From positions 1 through 39,760 of the forward strand of contig CALWZD010000062.1 in the NCBI GenBank assembly GCA_944385945.1: a stretch of DNA of 39,760 bases. The letters run 5' to 3'. The notes below the pieces were generated by a model that was not told the DNA's origin, did not search any database, and was given only the letters and a program-made list of their open reading frames with translations. The position numbers and the translations under genes were made by a program. Source of the DNA: an uncultured Anaerofilum sp. Its GTDB lineage: Bacteria > Bacillota > Clostridia > Oscillospirales > Ruminococcaceae. Shown piece by piece: positions 21,686 to 30,758 of this stretch (within the stretch, counting starts at the first letter, position 1; each line of letters starts with the position of its first letter).

Positions 21686-21760
21686 ACAAAACGCCTCCTT
21701 TCAGCCAAGCTGCTTGTGCAGAGATCGCCTGCAAACAGCCACACCAATGCGTTTTCTTTT

Positions 21761-21789
21761 AAAAAGGGCAGGCAAGTTCTTGCCCGCCC
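21761..21789 (-). terminator. Intercistronic attenuator hairpin, arm 2 copy
   Basis: Mirror of 17972-18000, between the binding-protein and permease genes. Confidence 0.75.
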
Positions 21790-21807
21790 TTGTTTTGTAC
21801 AGATGAA

Positions 21808-23148
21808 TTATGCCAGAAGATCCTTAACCTGATTGGTGATCTCTGCAAGACCCTCGTCAACAGTGCATTCACCCAGCATGATCATGCTGTGCTGCTCTGC
21901 CAAGATCTGGTCAACATCGCCAACCTTGTCAACAATGGGACGGTCGGGGGTGATGTTCTTGGTCTGGAGAGCCTCTGCCAGTCCCTCGGGCATACCCTCG
22001 TTGGAAGCAACGGTTTCCAGAATGGTTTCGTCAGCACGTGCAGGGATGTAGCCTTCTTTTGCGTATACAGCTGCGCCCTCTGCACCGGTCATAAACTCAA
22101 CGAAGCGCCATGCAGCGTCTGCCACTTTGGTAGCGGGGTTGATGCCCAACGGAGTGCTTGCACCAACGGTGTAGCCAGTCTCAACGCCTTCCGGATGAGG
22201 AATGGTTGCAACGCCCCAGTTGAAGTCTGCCTCACCGGAGTCAACCTTTGCTTTCATGGTGCCGATGAACCAAGTGCCCATGGGCATCATTGCTACGTTG
22301 CCCTGTGCGAATGCACCGGAGTAGTGGATGTTACCGCTCTTGAGCTGACCGTAGTCTTGGATGTAGCCGTTCTCCTGCATACGAACTAGCATATCGTAAG
22401 AGGTCTTTGCAAAGTCATAGCCGGTTTCATAGTCCATGATGCTGTGCTGACCGTCCTGAATTGCCCAGTTCCAAGCCATAGCCTGCCATGTGTGCATCAG
22501 TGCGCCGTAGTTGCCGTCGCCGCTCAGCTTACCAGCCAGCTCCTCAAACTCGGTCCAGGTCATATCGTTAGAGGGATATTCCAGACCCTTTGCGTCGAAC
22601 AGGTCTTTGTTGTAGTACAGAACATAGAAGTCGGTACGAACGGGCAGACCGTACTGTTTGCCGTCGAAAGCAAAGCCGTCTGCAGTGCCGTTGTAAGCAG
22701 CCATATCAACACCGGACTCCTCGATGTAGGGGGTCAGATCCAACAGCTGACCTTTATCATAGAAGCTCTTGGTCATATCAGCCTGCTTGATGAAGTATAC
22801 GTCCAGCTGGCTGCCACCGTTCAGCATGGTATTCAGTTTGGTGTTGTAGTCGGTGCTGGGAATGTCGATCAGGTCGACTTTAATGTCGGGGTTTGCAGCT
22901 TCAAATGCCTCGATCGCTGCCAGATCTGCGGGGTTGCTGGTTGCGTCCCACAGGGAAACTTTCAGGCTTACTTGCTCGCCGGAAGCAGTGCTTTCGGAAG
23001 CAGTGCTCTCAGAAGCGGTGCTCTCCGAGCCGGTGCTGCCGGAAGAAGTGGTTGCGGAAGAGCTGCTGGTGCTGCCGCCGCAAGCGGTAAGTACAGATGC
23101 TGCCATCAGACCGGACATTCCAAGGGCTGCGATGCGTTTGATTTTCAT
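21808..23148 (-). CDS. Sugar ABC transporter substrate-binding lipoprotein, arm 2 copy
   Basis: Exact mirror of 16613-17953: family 1 extracellular solute-binding protein, 446 residues, LTAC lipobox at Cys23 and a Ser/Thr-rich linker with STASE repeats. The copy includes the low-complexity repeats without any length change, which argues against two independently evolving copies. Confidence 0.92.
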   Translation of the reverse strand: MKIKRIAALGMSGLMAASVLTACGGSTSSSSATTSSGSTGSESTASESTASESTASGEQVSLKVSLWDATSNPADLAAIEAFEAANPDIKVDLIDIPSTDYNTKLNTMLNGGSQLDVYFIKQADMTKSFYDKGQLLDLTPYIEESGVDMAAYNGTADGFAFDGKQYGLPVRTDFYVLYYNKDLFDAKGLEYPSNDMTWTEFEELAGKLSGDGNYGALMHTWQAMAWNWAIQDGQHSIMDYETGYDFAKTSYDMLVRMQENGYIQDYGQLKSGNIHYSGAFAQGNVAMMPMGTWFIGTMKAKVDSGEADFNWGVATIPHPEGVETGYTVGASTPLGINPATKVADAAWRFVEFMTGAEGAAVYAKEGYIPARADETILETVASNEGMPEGLAEALQTKNITPDRPIVDKVGDVDQILAEQHSMIMLGECTVDEGLAEITNQVKDLLA

Positions 23149-23212
23149 AAAACTCTCTCCTTTTTTATGATCGTGTGCCACCGCTCGAATGCGGTGTCCT
23201 TTTCTGGTTTCT

Positions 23213-23218
23213 ATTATA
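23213..23218 (-). promoter_or_regulatory. -10 box of the sugar transporter operon, arm 2 copy
   Basis: Mirror of 16543-16548: TATAAT without a clear -35 hexamer. Confidence 0.6.
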
Positions 23219-23286
23219 GCGGATGGTGCAGCGCATTTCCTGTTGTTTTTTTTCGATTTTGCATACTTATTTTACGATTTTTTCAA

Positions 23287-23319
23287 AAATAGTAATACTA
23301 TTTTATTGTATAGTACTAT
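23287..23319. promoter_or_regulatory. Paired AT-rich palindromes, arm 2 copy
   Basis: Mirror of 16442-16474, in the 360-base divergent region 23149-23510, which holds no gene I can support. Confidence 0.45.
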
Positions 23320-23408
23320 TTTAAGGTTTTGTGTACACGATTGGGTTTAAAATGTTGTATGTTTTTTCTCCAAATACCCAAAATGTGTTGTTTTTTCTGT
23401 GGGCACTT

Positions 23409-23437
23409 TTGTTTTGAAGAATAAAATATGGTATAAT
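23409..23437 (+). promoter_or_regulatory. Promoter of the kinase-regulator operon, arm 2 copy
   Basis: Mirror of 16324-16352: TTGTTT, 17 bases, TATAAT with TGG extension. Confidence 0.65.
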
Positions 23438-23510
23438 TACCACAACGGCGGTTCTGATTCTGTACTTTTTTTGCAGGATCGACCACCCTTATCGGACAGG
23501 AGGGCTTTTG

Positions 23511-25271
23511 TTGGCATACTTTCATAAGATCCGCACCAAAATTCTGGTTTACACTTCTTTGTGCGTCGCTATCGTATCCATTGCCGGGAATCTATTCATT
23601 TATAGTTATCTGTCCGGCATCATTTCCAACAAAGCCGATGCACTGGAAACACTTAACGCACAATTTGTCGCTGCCGAACTCAACGAGGAACTGGACAAAG
23701 CATGGAACCTGGTCAACCAATGTGCAAATAACACCACCGTGATCAGTGCCACCGAAGCCAACCCACAAAACCCAACCGGCAGCTTTCGGCTGTTTTTCAA
23801 TGCCCAGCAGGTAATGAACAGCGCAATCGCTGCAAGCGGATTGGGGGATTACATCAATCAAATGATGGTCGTACATTCCGACGCTGCTTTTACCATTCAG
23901 GCAAATAACCAGAAATACGCCGGCATGACAACCGACGCAACACAGTTTCAGCAGGATGAGTTGTTCCACAGCATCATCGCCGACGGCTTTTCCCAGCGGT
24001 TTGTATTGTCCGACCATTCGCTCTCCAGTGGGCGTACTACCCCCTGCCTTATCTCTATCGTTCCGGTGTCCAGTGGCCCCACCGCCAGTGCTACCAGTTG
24101 GCTGTATACCGAATTTTCGTTGGAGATGTTCCGCAAGGTGTTGTCTACCTTTGAAGATGTGGGGCAATATCACCTTGCCACAAACAGCGGTGACATCTTG
24201 CCGTTGGGGCTTGGCACCGATGCCGCATCCATTCAGGAACTTTCGCAAAATCAACCAAGCTGGCAGCTGACCGAAACACCGTTGCAGTTTGGCTTTTCGC
24301 TTTACTCGGCAGTTGATACCGCAGTATTGCAGCCCGACCAGTTGGAGGTAACTCATACCGTCGTGCTTGCACTGTTTACCAGTGTGCTTGCCGGTGCCGG
24401 TATTGCGGTGATTTTGAGCAGTTTCCTTTCCAAGCCCATCCATCGCCTTACTGCCCGTATCCGCCGTATCAGCGAAAACGATCTTTCTTTCGACCCTGCC
24501 ATTGAGCAAGGCAAAGACGAGATCAGCCAAATCGGTAAGGTCGTGAATGAAATGACCCTTTCGGTGCAGCACCTTTTGCAGGAAAGCACTCTGCAAGCCG
24601 AACAAAAGCGAAAGATTGAGATCGCCATGCTGCAAAGTCAGGTGAATCCGCACTTTTTATATAATACCCTCGACTCCATCCATTGGATGGCAGTGATCCA
24701 GAAAAACACCGGCATCCAACAAATGACCCGCTCGCTTTCCAACCTTTTAAAGAATATCGCCAAAGGATACGACCAAAAAGTATCATTGGGGGAAGAACTG
24801 AGCCTGCTGAAAGATTATGTCAATATCCAGTCCATCCGTTATCTTGATACTTTCGAGTTAAAAAACAATATCCCTGTGCAATTTCTGGATTACTCCATCA
24901 TCAAGCTGACCTTACAGCCACTTGTAGAAAATGCTATTTTTCACGGCATCGAGCCGACCGGTCGGTTCGGCACCATCACCCTGAACGCTTGGGAAACCGA
25001 AAACGACCTGTTTTTGTCGGTAGAAGACAACGGCGTAGGCATGGACGAAGCGACCATCCAAAAAGCACTGCTTGGTGCATCCAAGCCCAGCCATGACAGT
25101 ATGAACGGTATCGGCGTAAGCAACGTGCATCAACGGCTGCGGCTGGTATATGGCGAAGGCTACGGCTTGCAGATCGAATCGGAAGTGGGACAGTTTACAC
25201 GTATGATCTTACATATTCCAAAGGAGGAGGCAGCATCGAATGACCTATCGGGTTCTTTTGGTGGACGATGA
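23511..25271 (+). CDS. YesM-like sensor histidine kinase, arm 2 copy
   Basis: Exact mirror of 14490-16250: two membrane segments around an external sensor domain, HAMP, His_kinase with NPHFLYNTL, ATPase domain with DNGVGM. The start is the second of two adjacent TTG codons (23508 and 23511), six bases after AGGAGGG. Confidence 0.92.
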   Translation: MAYFHKIRTKILVYTSLCVAIVSIAGNLFIYSYLSGIISNKADALETLNAQFVAAELNEELDKAWNLVNQCANNTTVISATEANPQNPTGSFRLFFNAQQVMNSAIAASGLGDYINQMMVVHSDAAFTIQANNQKYAGMTTDATQFQQDELFHSIIADGFSQRFVLSDHSLSSGRTTPCLISIVPVSSGPTASATSWLYTEFSLEMFRKVLSTFEDVGQYHLATNSGDILPLGLGTDAASIQELSQNQPSWQLTETPLQFGFSLYSAVDTAVLQPDQLEVTHTVVLALFTSVLAGAGIAVILSSFLSKPIHRLTARIRRISENDLSFDPAIEQGKDEISQIGKVVNEMTLSVQHLLQESTLQAEQKRKIEIAMLQSQVNPHFLYNTLDSIHWMAVIQKNTGIQQMTRSLSNLLKNIAKGYDQKVSLGEELSLLKDYVNIQSIRYLDTFELKNNIPVQFLDYSIIKLTLQPLVENAIFHGIEPTGRFGTITLNAWETENDLFLSVEDNGVGMDEATIQKALLGASKPSHDSMNGIGVSNVHQRLRLVYGEGYGLQIESEVGQFTRMILHIPKEEAASNDLSGSFGGR

Positions 25272-26832
25272 GCCCATCATTCTTTCGGGCATCAAATTTT
25301 TAATCGACTGGAACGAGCAGGAATGCGAGATCGTCGGCACCGCTCGCAACGGTCAGCAGGCACTGGAACTGATTCGATCGCTTTCGCCCGACATCGTTCT
25401 GTGCGACATCCGTATGCCGGTAAAATCCGGATTGGAACTGTTGGAAGAATGCAATCAAAAATCGCTGCCGTCGGTGTTTATCATGCTTACCAACTACCAG
25501 GACTTCGACCTTGCCCGCCAAACGATGCGCCTGCAAGCGGTGGATTATCTGGTAAAGACCCAGCTGGAGCCGGAAACGCTGATTGCCAGCCTAAATCGTG
25601 CCAAAACAGAGTGTCAAAAGCGTGGGCGCATTGCGCAAGCGGATGCATTGCGCCAACAAGCGCAATTCGACCGCACCGAACTTGCCTGCGCTGCCCGTGA
25701 CATTCTGCACAATCCCGACGATCTGTCGCTGCACAAGCTGCTTGCTCAGGCAGGGATGCTGCAAAATTTTTGTTTTATCCAGATCTTGATGGACCCTTCC
25801 GCCCTGCCTGCCCTTTCCTCCTTTTCCCACAAAGAACGCCGCCAGCTGATGGATTGGGAAAAAGAGCTTGTAGAAAAGCTTGCCGGAAATTTATTTCCCA
25901 ACTATCTGGTGGCACAGCCCGACTACGAATTGCAGCGGTTGAATCTTTTGTGCTGGGGGCTATCCACCCCGCCCGACTTACAGCTTTTGTTTTCCAAGCT
26001 AAAAACTGCCTCAGAGAATACCACCCAGATCCAGCTTTGCCTGTTGTGCGGCTCTATTTTTTCTGCCGAAAGCGAACTCGGCGAAGCCTGTGTGGAGATC
26101 GCACAGCTGTATCAGTACCATTATCTTATGGGTGGCTCGCTCATCACCGCCGATTGTCTGCTGGGCGATATGCCACCGCTTTCCCCTTTGGAGTTACGAT
26201 CGCTTTCCAATCGCCTTTCGCTGGAACTGCGGGCGAAAAATCGGGCAGAAGCATTGTCGATTTTGCAAAAAATAGCCGAGTGCATCCAAGATACCCCCCA
26301 TTTTTGGAAAGACGGCATCGACTTTTGTACCGAACTGTACAATATTTGCAGCCTTTCTCTTAGCTCTGTCGGATTCAAGCCCGACGGCTTTTTTGCCGAC
26401 AGCAACGCTGTACTGGGCGCACTGAAATGCTGCACCACCCGTCAGCATCTGGCGAATTGGTTGGAATTGCTCTCACGCCACACCGCCGCCCAGTTGGATG
26501 CTGCCAATTTTTCCCGCAGCAATCCCGCCGAACGTGCAAAGCAATACGTATTGGAGCATACCGACGAAAAAATCACCTTGCAGGCGGCTGCCGATGCCGC
26601 CGGGCTTTCGCCCAGCTATTTCTCGGCACTGTTCAAAAAGGAATTCAACAAAAACTTTATGGATTTTGTAAACGAAACCAAGATGCAACGTGCCTGTCAG
26701 CTGATCCGTGAGGGCAATCATCGCATTTATGAGATCTCGTATATGCTCGGGTTCGAAAATGCGTATTATTTTACCCGTGTTTTTCGCAAGCATATCGGCA
26801 TGACCCCCACCGAATACCAACATATGCTGTAA
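25240..26832 (+). CDS. YesN-like AraC-type response regulator, arm 2 copy
   Basis: Exact mirror of 12929-14521: receiver domain with Asp56 and a C-terminal double helix-turn-helix, 530 residues. Its first 32 bases overlap the kinase gene end. Confidence 0.9.
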   Translation: MTYRVLLVDDEPIILSGIKFLIDWNEQECEIVGTARNGQQALELIRSLSPDIVLCDIRMPVKSGLELLEECNQKSLPSVFIMLTNYQDFDLARQTMRLQAVDYLVKTQLEPETLIASLNRAKTECQKRGRIAQADALRQQAQFDRTELACAARDILHNPDDLSLHKLLAQAGMLQNFCFIQILMDPSALPALSSFSHKERRQLMDWEKELVEKLAGNLFPNYLVAQPDYELQRLNLLCWGLSTPPDLQLLFSKLKTASENTTQIQLCLLCGSIFSAESELGEACVEIAQLYQYHYLMGGSLITADCLLGDMPPLSPLELRSLSNRLSLELRAKNRAEALSILQKIAECIQDTPHFWKDGIDFCTELYNICSLSLSSVGFKPDGFFADSNAVLGALKCCTTRQHLANWLELLSRHTAAQLDAANFSRSNPAERAKQYVLEHTDEKITLQAAADAAGLSPSYFSALFKKEFNKNFMDFVNETKMQRACQLIREGNHRIYEISYMLGFENAYYFTRVFRKHIGMTPTEYQHML

Positions 26833-26845
26833 AACAGCAAAAAAG

Positions 26846-26876
26846 GTGCATTTTGAAGATATTCGTCAAAATGCAC
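26846..26876. promoter_or_regulatory. 31-bp dyad, arm 2 copy
   Basis: Mirror of 12885-12915, three bases before the -35 box at 26880. Confidence 0.5.
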
Positions 26877-26879
26877 TGC

Positions 26880-26908
26880 TTGTCAACCGAAGAAAAAGAG
26901 ACTATAAT
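26880..26908 (+). promoter_or_regulatory. Promoter of the carbohydrate-binding protein gene, arm 2 copy
   Basis: Mirror of 12853-12881: TTGTCA, 17 bases, TATAAT. Confidence 0.75.
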
Positions 26909-26967
26909 GGGGAAAAGGTGTACTGCACCGTTCTATTGGGCTAAATTTATAAAAAAGGAGTTTCCCT

Positions 26968-27756
26968 ATGCAACTGAAACTTTCTGTGGTAAACGCACAA
27001 GGCACCGTTCTTGCCGAGGCTGTTGGCGAGGATCGTGTATTTTTGGACTACAAAGCAGCCTATCAGCCCGGCGACGTTCTCTGCCTGAGCAGCGACTGTT
27101 CCGGTTTTGTGGTAGCACAGCTCGAGGACAGCCTGCCTGCCAGCTACGGCTTCTTGAAAGCGGAAATGACTTTGCCTGTTCCCTTTGCCGAGCGTCGCAT
27201 CTGCTATTCGCCCAAAGCTTTTATGGGCGAGCGTCATCTGCTGTGGGCACGCATCGCAACCGAGCAGGAAACTTCTGCCCGTCGCAATCTGGCACTCAAT
27301 CCGCTGGACTGCCACGCAAACAAAGGGATGTTCCCCCATGCCAGTGCCAACGTAGAAACCCGTGGCGAAGCAAGCTTCGAAGCACGTAACGCCATCGACG
27401 GCATCTATGCCAACACCGACCACGGTGTATATCCTTATTCCAGCTGGGGCATCAACCGTGACCCCAACGCTGCTTTGACCATTGATTTTGGGCGTGAAGT
27501 CGTTATCGACGAAGTTGCCGTTACCCTGCGCAACGATTTCCCCCACGACAACTGGTGGCAGAGCGGTGTCATCCGCTTTGACGACGGTTCCAGCGAAACG
27601 CTGCATTTTGAAAAAGTGCCTTACCCGCAGCGCACAGCCATCTCGCCCCGCAAAGTGCGCTTTGCCGTATTGGATCAGCTGATCCAATGCCCCGACGACC
27701 CCTCGCCTTTTCCTGCCCTGACCCAACTGGAGCTGTGGGGCACCGAAAGTAAATGA
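26968..27756 (+). CDS. Discoidin-like (F5/8 type C) carbohydrate-binding domain protein, arm 2 copy
   Basis: Exact mirror of 12005-12793: 262 residues, galactose-binding-like jelly roll in the C-terminal half, no signal peptide, no visible catalytic domain. Confidence 0.7.
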   Translation: MQLKLSVVNAQGTVLAEAVGEDRVFLDYKAAYQPGDVLCLSSDCSGFVVAQLEDSLPASYGFLKAEMTLPVPFAERRICYSPKAFMGERHLLWARIATEQETSARRNLALNPLDCHANKGMFPHASANVETRGEASFEARNAIDGIYANTDHGVYPYSSWGINRDPNAALTIDFGREVVIDEVAVTLRNDFPHDNWWQSGVIRFDDGSSETLHFEKVPYPQRTAISPRKVRFAVLDQLIQCPDDPSPFPALTQLELWGTESK

Positions 27757-27793
27757 TTTTTTGATTGATTTTTAAAGGAGGCAGCTTTTACTT

Positions 27794-28141
27794 ATGATCT
27801 CGTCCCATTTTTTCACTGCGTTGAACATCGACGAAGCAGCGGTAATGGCACGCTTTGCAGGCAACAGCTTGATTTTTGAAAAGTTTCTTCGGCGGTTTCC
27901 CTCCGATCCCTCTTGGTCAGAACTGGAAACAGCGGTAAGTACGAACGATTATGCTGCTGTTGAAACTGCTGCACATACCCTGAAAGAGGTTGCCTCCAAC
28001 TTTGGTTTTTCTGCCCTTTCACAGGCATGTGCCGAAATGGTGACCGCTGTACGCAACGGCAGCACCGACCGCATCCCCGCACTTTTTCAAAACGCAAAAG
28101 CCGAATACGATGCCATTATCAAGCTGATTCTGGCATTGTAA
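27794..28141 (+). CDS. Hpt domain protein, arm 2 copy
   Basis: Exact mirror of 11620-11967: 115-residue stand-alone histidine phosphotransfer domain, His61 in AAHTLKEV, AGGAGG 12 bases before the ATG. Confidence 0.82.
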   Translation: MISSHFFTALNIDEAAVMARFAGNSLIFEKFLRRFPSDPSWSELETAVSTNDYAAVETAAHTLKEVASNFGFSALSQACAEMVTAVRNGSTDRIPALFQNAKAEYDAIIKLILAL

Positions 28142-28172
28142 TTGAAGAAAAAGTGAAATTTTAAAAATTTTC

Positions 28173-28201
28173 TTGCTTTTTTGTTTTGTGTGTGGCATAA
28201 T
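28173..28201 (+). promoter_or_regulatory. Promoter of the riboswitch transcript, arm 2 copy
   Basis: Mirror of 11560-11588: TTGCTT, 17 bases, CATAAT with TGG extension. Confidence 0.65.
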
Positions 28202-28214
28202 ACCTCTTTGGGTC

Positions 28215-28339
28215 TTGACTTCGTATAAATTCATGATCTGGATGAATGTTTCTACCGGCTGCCTTAACAGTCGACTATGAGTTTGGACTTTCCCACAAGG
28301 GAAAGCCTTACCCTGTCGGCATACAGGCAGCCGTTTTTT
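28215..28339 (+). ncRNA. Purine riboswitch (guanine class), arm 2 copy
   Basis: Mirror of 11422-11546, in readable orientation. J1/2 TATAA at 28224-28228; P2 28229-28234/28242-28247 with loop GATCTGG; J2/3 GTTTCTACC from 28248; P3 28256-28261/28268-28273; J3/1 ACTATG at 28274-28279 with the specificity C at 28275. Terminator arm GGCAGCCG is at 28326-28333 with T6 at 28334-28339, complementary to 28256-28263. Confidence 0.88.
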
Positions 28340-28394
28340 GTTGGCAAAATGGTTTTGTCACAGATCTCGCCTGAAATAAAGGAGGACTTGGTTT

Positions 28395-29804
28395 ATGCAA
28401 TGTGATGTTGTAATCGTTGGTGCCGGCCCTGCCGGAATTTTTACTGCCCTCGAATTGGTGCGCAAGGGAAATACCCGTTCCATCGTTTTGGTGGAAAAAG
28501 GGCAGCCTGTACAAAAACGGCGTTGTCCAAAGCATGAGGTGGGGTATTGTGTGAACTGCAAACCCTGCTGCCATATCACCACCGGATTTTCGGGTGCAGG
28601 TGCTTTTTCAGACGGAAAACTCAGCCTTAGCTACGAAGTTGGTGGCGAACTGCCCGAACTGATCGGGGCAGATTTTGCACAGGAAATGATCGACTATACC
28701 GACAGCATCTATCTGGAATTTGGTGCCGATACCAAAATCGAAGGTATCGGGCATCCCGAAGAAGTAAAGAAAATTCGCAAACGTGCGATCCAAGCGGGAT
28801 TGAAACTGGTGGATTGTCCGATCCGTCACCTCGGAACCGAAAAAGCGCAGGAGATCTACTACGCCATCCAGCAAGATTTGGAAAAGAACGGCGTCCAACT
28901 GCTGTTTGGCACCGACTGCGAAGACTTTTTGGTAGAAAACGGACGCTGTGCCGGCGTTGTGGTACACGCTTCGGGTAAGCCCGAGAAAGACCGCATGGAG
29001 ATTCGGGCAAAGCAGACCGTAATTGCTGCCGGTCGCCGTGGTGCAGGCTGGCTGGAAGATCTGTGCCGTAAACACGGGGTAGAGCGCACCCCCGGCAACG
29101 TTGACATCGGCGTACGGGTCGAAGTGCGAAATGAAATTATGGAAGAAGTCAACGAAGTGTTGTACGAATCCAAGCTCATCGGGTATCCTGCTCCTTTTAA
29201 AAATAAAGTGCGTACTTTCTGCCAAAATCCGGGCGGTTTTGTAAGTCAGGAAAACTACGACGACGATTTGGCAGTGGTAAACGGACATTCTTATAAAGAA
29301 AAGAAGTCGAACAATACCAACCTGTCGATTTTGTGTACCCACCATTTCCGCATCCCCTTCGACCGCCCCATCGACTATGCGCAAAAGGTCGGCGAACTGA
29401 CCAATATGCTGGGTGCAGGACATATTTTGGTACAGCGATACGGGGATATTCTGGACGGTAAGCGCACTTGGCAGGAGGAATTGAGCCGCAGCAATCTGCG
29501 CCCCACTCTGCCGGACGCAGTGGCTGGCGACATCACCTCGGCGATGCCCTACCGCACCATGACGAATATCATCAATTTTATTCAGGCGATGGATCAGGTC
29601 GTTCCCGGTTTTGCTTCTGCGGAAACGCTGCTGTATTCGCCCGAGCTGAAATTTTACTCCAACCGTATTCAAATGGACAGCACCTTCCACACCAGTCTGC
29701 CCGACCTTGCCTGTTTGGGCGACTCGTCCGGCTGGACACGTGGGCTGATGATGGCAAGCGTGATGGGCGTTCTGATGGGGCGTCGGCTTGCGGCTGAGTT
29801 GTAA
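28395..29804 (+). CDS. NAD(P)/FAD-dependent oxidoreductase (COG2509-type), arm 2 copy
   Basis: Exact mirror of 9957-11366: 469 residues, GAGPAG FAD motif, five-Cys cluster at 44-59, C-terminal GDSSGWTRG. The guanine-class riboswitch lies 55 bases upstream of its start. Confidence 0.88.
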   Translation: MQCDVVIVGAGPAGIFTALELVRKGNTRSIVLVEKGQPVQKRRCPKHEVGYCVNCKPCCHITTGFSGAGAFSDGKLSLSYEVGGELPELIGADFAQEMIDYTDSIYLEFGADTKIEGIGHPEEVKKIRKRAIQAGLKLVDCPIRHLGTEKAQEIYYAIQQDLEKNGVQLLFGTDCEDFLVENGRCAGVVVHASGKPEKDRMEIRAKQTVIAAGRRGAGWLEDLCRKHGVERTPGNVDIGVRVEVRNEIMEEVNEVLYESKLIGYPAPFKNKVRTFCQNPGGFVSQENYDDDLAVVNGHSYKEKKSNNTNLSILCTHHFRIPFDRPIDYAQKVGELTNMLGAGHILVQRYGDILDGKRTWQEELSRSNLRPTLPDAVAGDITSAMPYRTMTNIINFIQAMDQVVPGFASAETLLYSPELKFYSNRIQMDSTFHTSLPDLACLGDSSGWTRGLMMASVMGVLMGRRLAAEL

Positions 29805-29805
29805 T

Positions 29806-29868
29806 AGTTCCCTTTTGAAAAAAGGGAAACGAAAACCCCACCTTTTGAAAAAGGTGGACGAAAACTTT
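29806..29868 (+). repeat. Tandem-hairpin 3'-UTR element, copy B mirror
   Basis: Mirror of 9893-9955, directly after the FAD oxidoreductase stop codon. Confidence 0.7.
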
Positions 29869-29873
29869 CAACT

Positions 29874-29905
29874 GCAAAGGGCAGGTCATTCGACCTGCCC
29901 TTTGC
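29874..29905. terminator. Bidirectional terminator, arm 2 copy
   Basis: Mirror of 9856-9887, a perfect 14-bp stem with a four-base loop. Confidence 0.8.
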
Positions 29906-30033
29906 TGATAATTGAGGGATGCTGACAACAACAGTCGGTGAACAGCCCAAAGCATTTTTGCGCATTGCGCTCTGTAATGCGTGGGGTGTGCATAGGCTGT
30001 TGCTTTTTTGCGTTTGTTGACATCTTATCATTC

Positions 30034-30579
30034 TTAATTTTGCATGGTTTCTCGATGCAAAATTACTTCATGGGTCGCTGCGATGCGACAGGCAAATGCT
30101 CTTGCTGCCATTCGCAGCAACCGATTGCCCGGCTGTGCAGGGTTACTTTGTGGCTGTGGTTTGCCCTGCATTTCTGCCATTGCGGTAGCCAGCGCATTTT
30201 CGATTTCCATGCAAAACAAATTATATGCTGCTTCTCCGCTGCCTTCCTGCAAGGTTTGCATCTGGATGGCTACCTGAATTTCAGCAATGGGGAACAGCTC
30301 TTTTAATAAAGTGATTACGATCAGATATGCCAAATGCCGTCGGCTGTATTTTTTCTTGATGGGTTTGGGCATCAGGCGAAGTTTTACGTAATTGTTGACC
30401 ATTGCAGGGGTGATAACGCTTTTTTTATCGCAAAACAGCCCTGCCAAACTCTTTTCCATCAAAACGACCACTTGGTCCATATACAGTTCCAGTTCGGGCA
30501 ATTCATTCCAACGTGGCAGACGAAAGCGTTCTGTTTGCTCTGCCCACTGCAAAAGTTTTGTTTCCATTTGCTGCTGCAT
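30034..30579 (-). CDS. DUF1836 domain-containing protein, arm 2 copy
   Basis: Exact mirror of 9182-9727: 181 residues, LPRWNELPELELYMDQ and MVNNYVK signatures of a MerR-like helix-turn-helix; putative regulator divergent from the DUF3810 gene. Confidence 0.82.
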   Translation of the reverse strand: MQQQMETKLLQWAEQTERFRLPRWNELPELELYMDQVVVLMEKSLAGLFCDKKSVITPAMVNNYVKLRLMPKPIKKKYSRRHLAYLIVITLLKELFPIAEIQVAIQMQTLQEGSGEAAYNLFCMEIENALATAMAEMQGKPQPQSNPAQPGNRLLRMAARAFACRIAATHEVILHRETMQN

Positions 30580-30612
30580 ACTGCACCCTCTTTGTTTTTC
30601 ATTGATAACTTT

Positions 30613-30642
30613 ATGATACTATATTTTAGCAGGTTCTGTCAA
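30613..30642 (-). promoter_or_regulatory. Promoter of the DUF1836 gene, arm 2 copy
   Basis: Mirror of 9119-9148: TTGACA, 18 bases, TATCAT. Confidence 0.7.
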
Positions 30643-30665
30643 AGCAGTGACGGGTATGGTATAAT
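30636..30665 (+). promoter_or_regulatory. Promoter of the DUF3810 gene, arm 2 copy
   Basis: Mirror of 9096-9125: CTGTCA, 18 bases, TATAAT with TGG extension. Confidence 0.7.
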
Positions 30666-30670
30666 AGCCA

Positions 30671-30691
30671 AATAGCGGTTATACCGCTATT
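30671..30691. promoter_or_regulatory. 21-bp palindrome (candidate operator), arm 2 copy
   Basis: Mirror of 9070-9090: AATAGCGGT-TAT-ACCGCTATT over the expected transcription start. Confidence 0.55.
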
Positions 30692-30758
30692 GAAATTACT
30701 CTTTTTCTCGCCCCTTATGGGGCAACTGAAAAAGATAGCAGCGATTATGAGGTGTTTT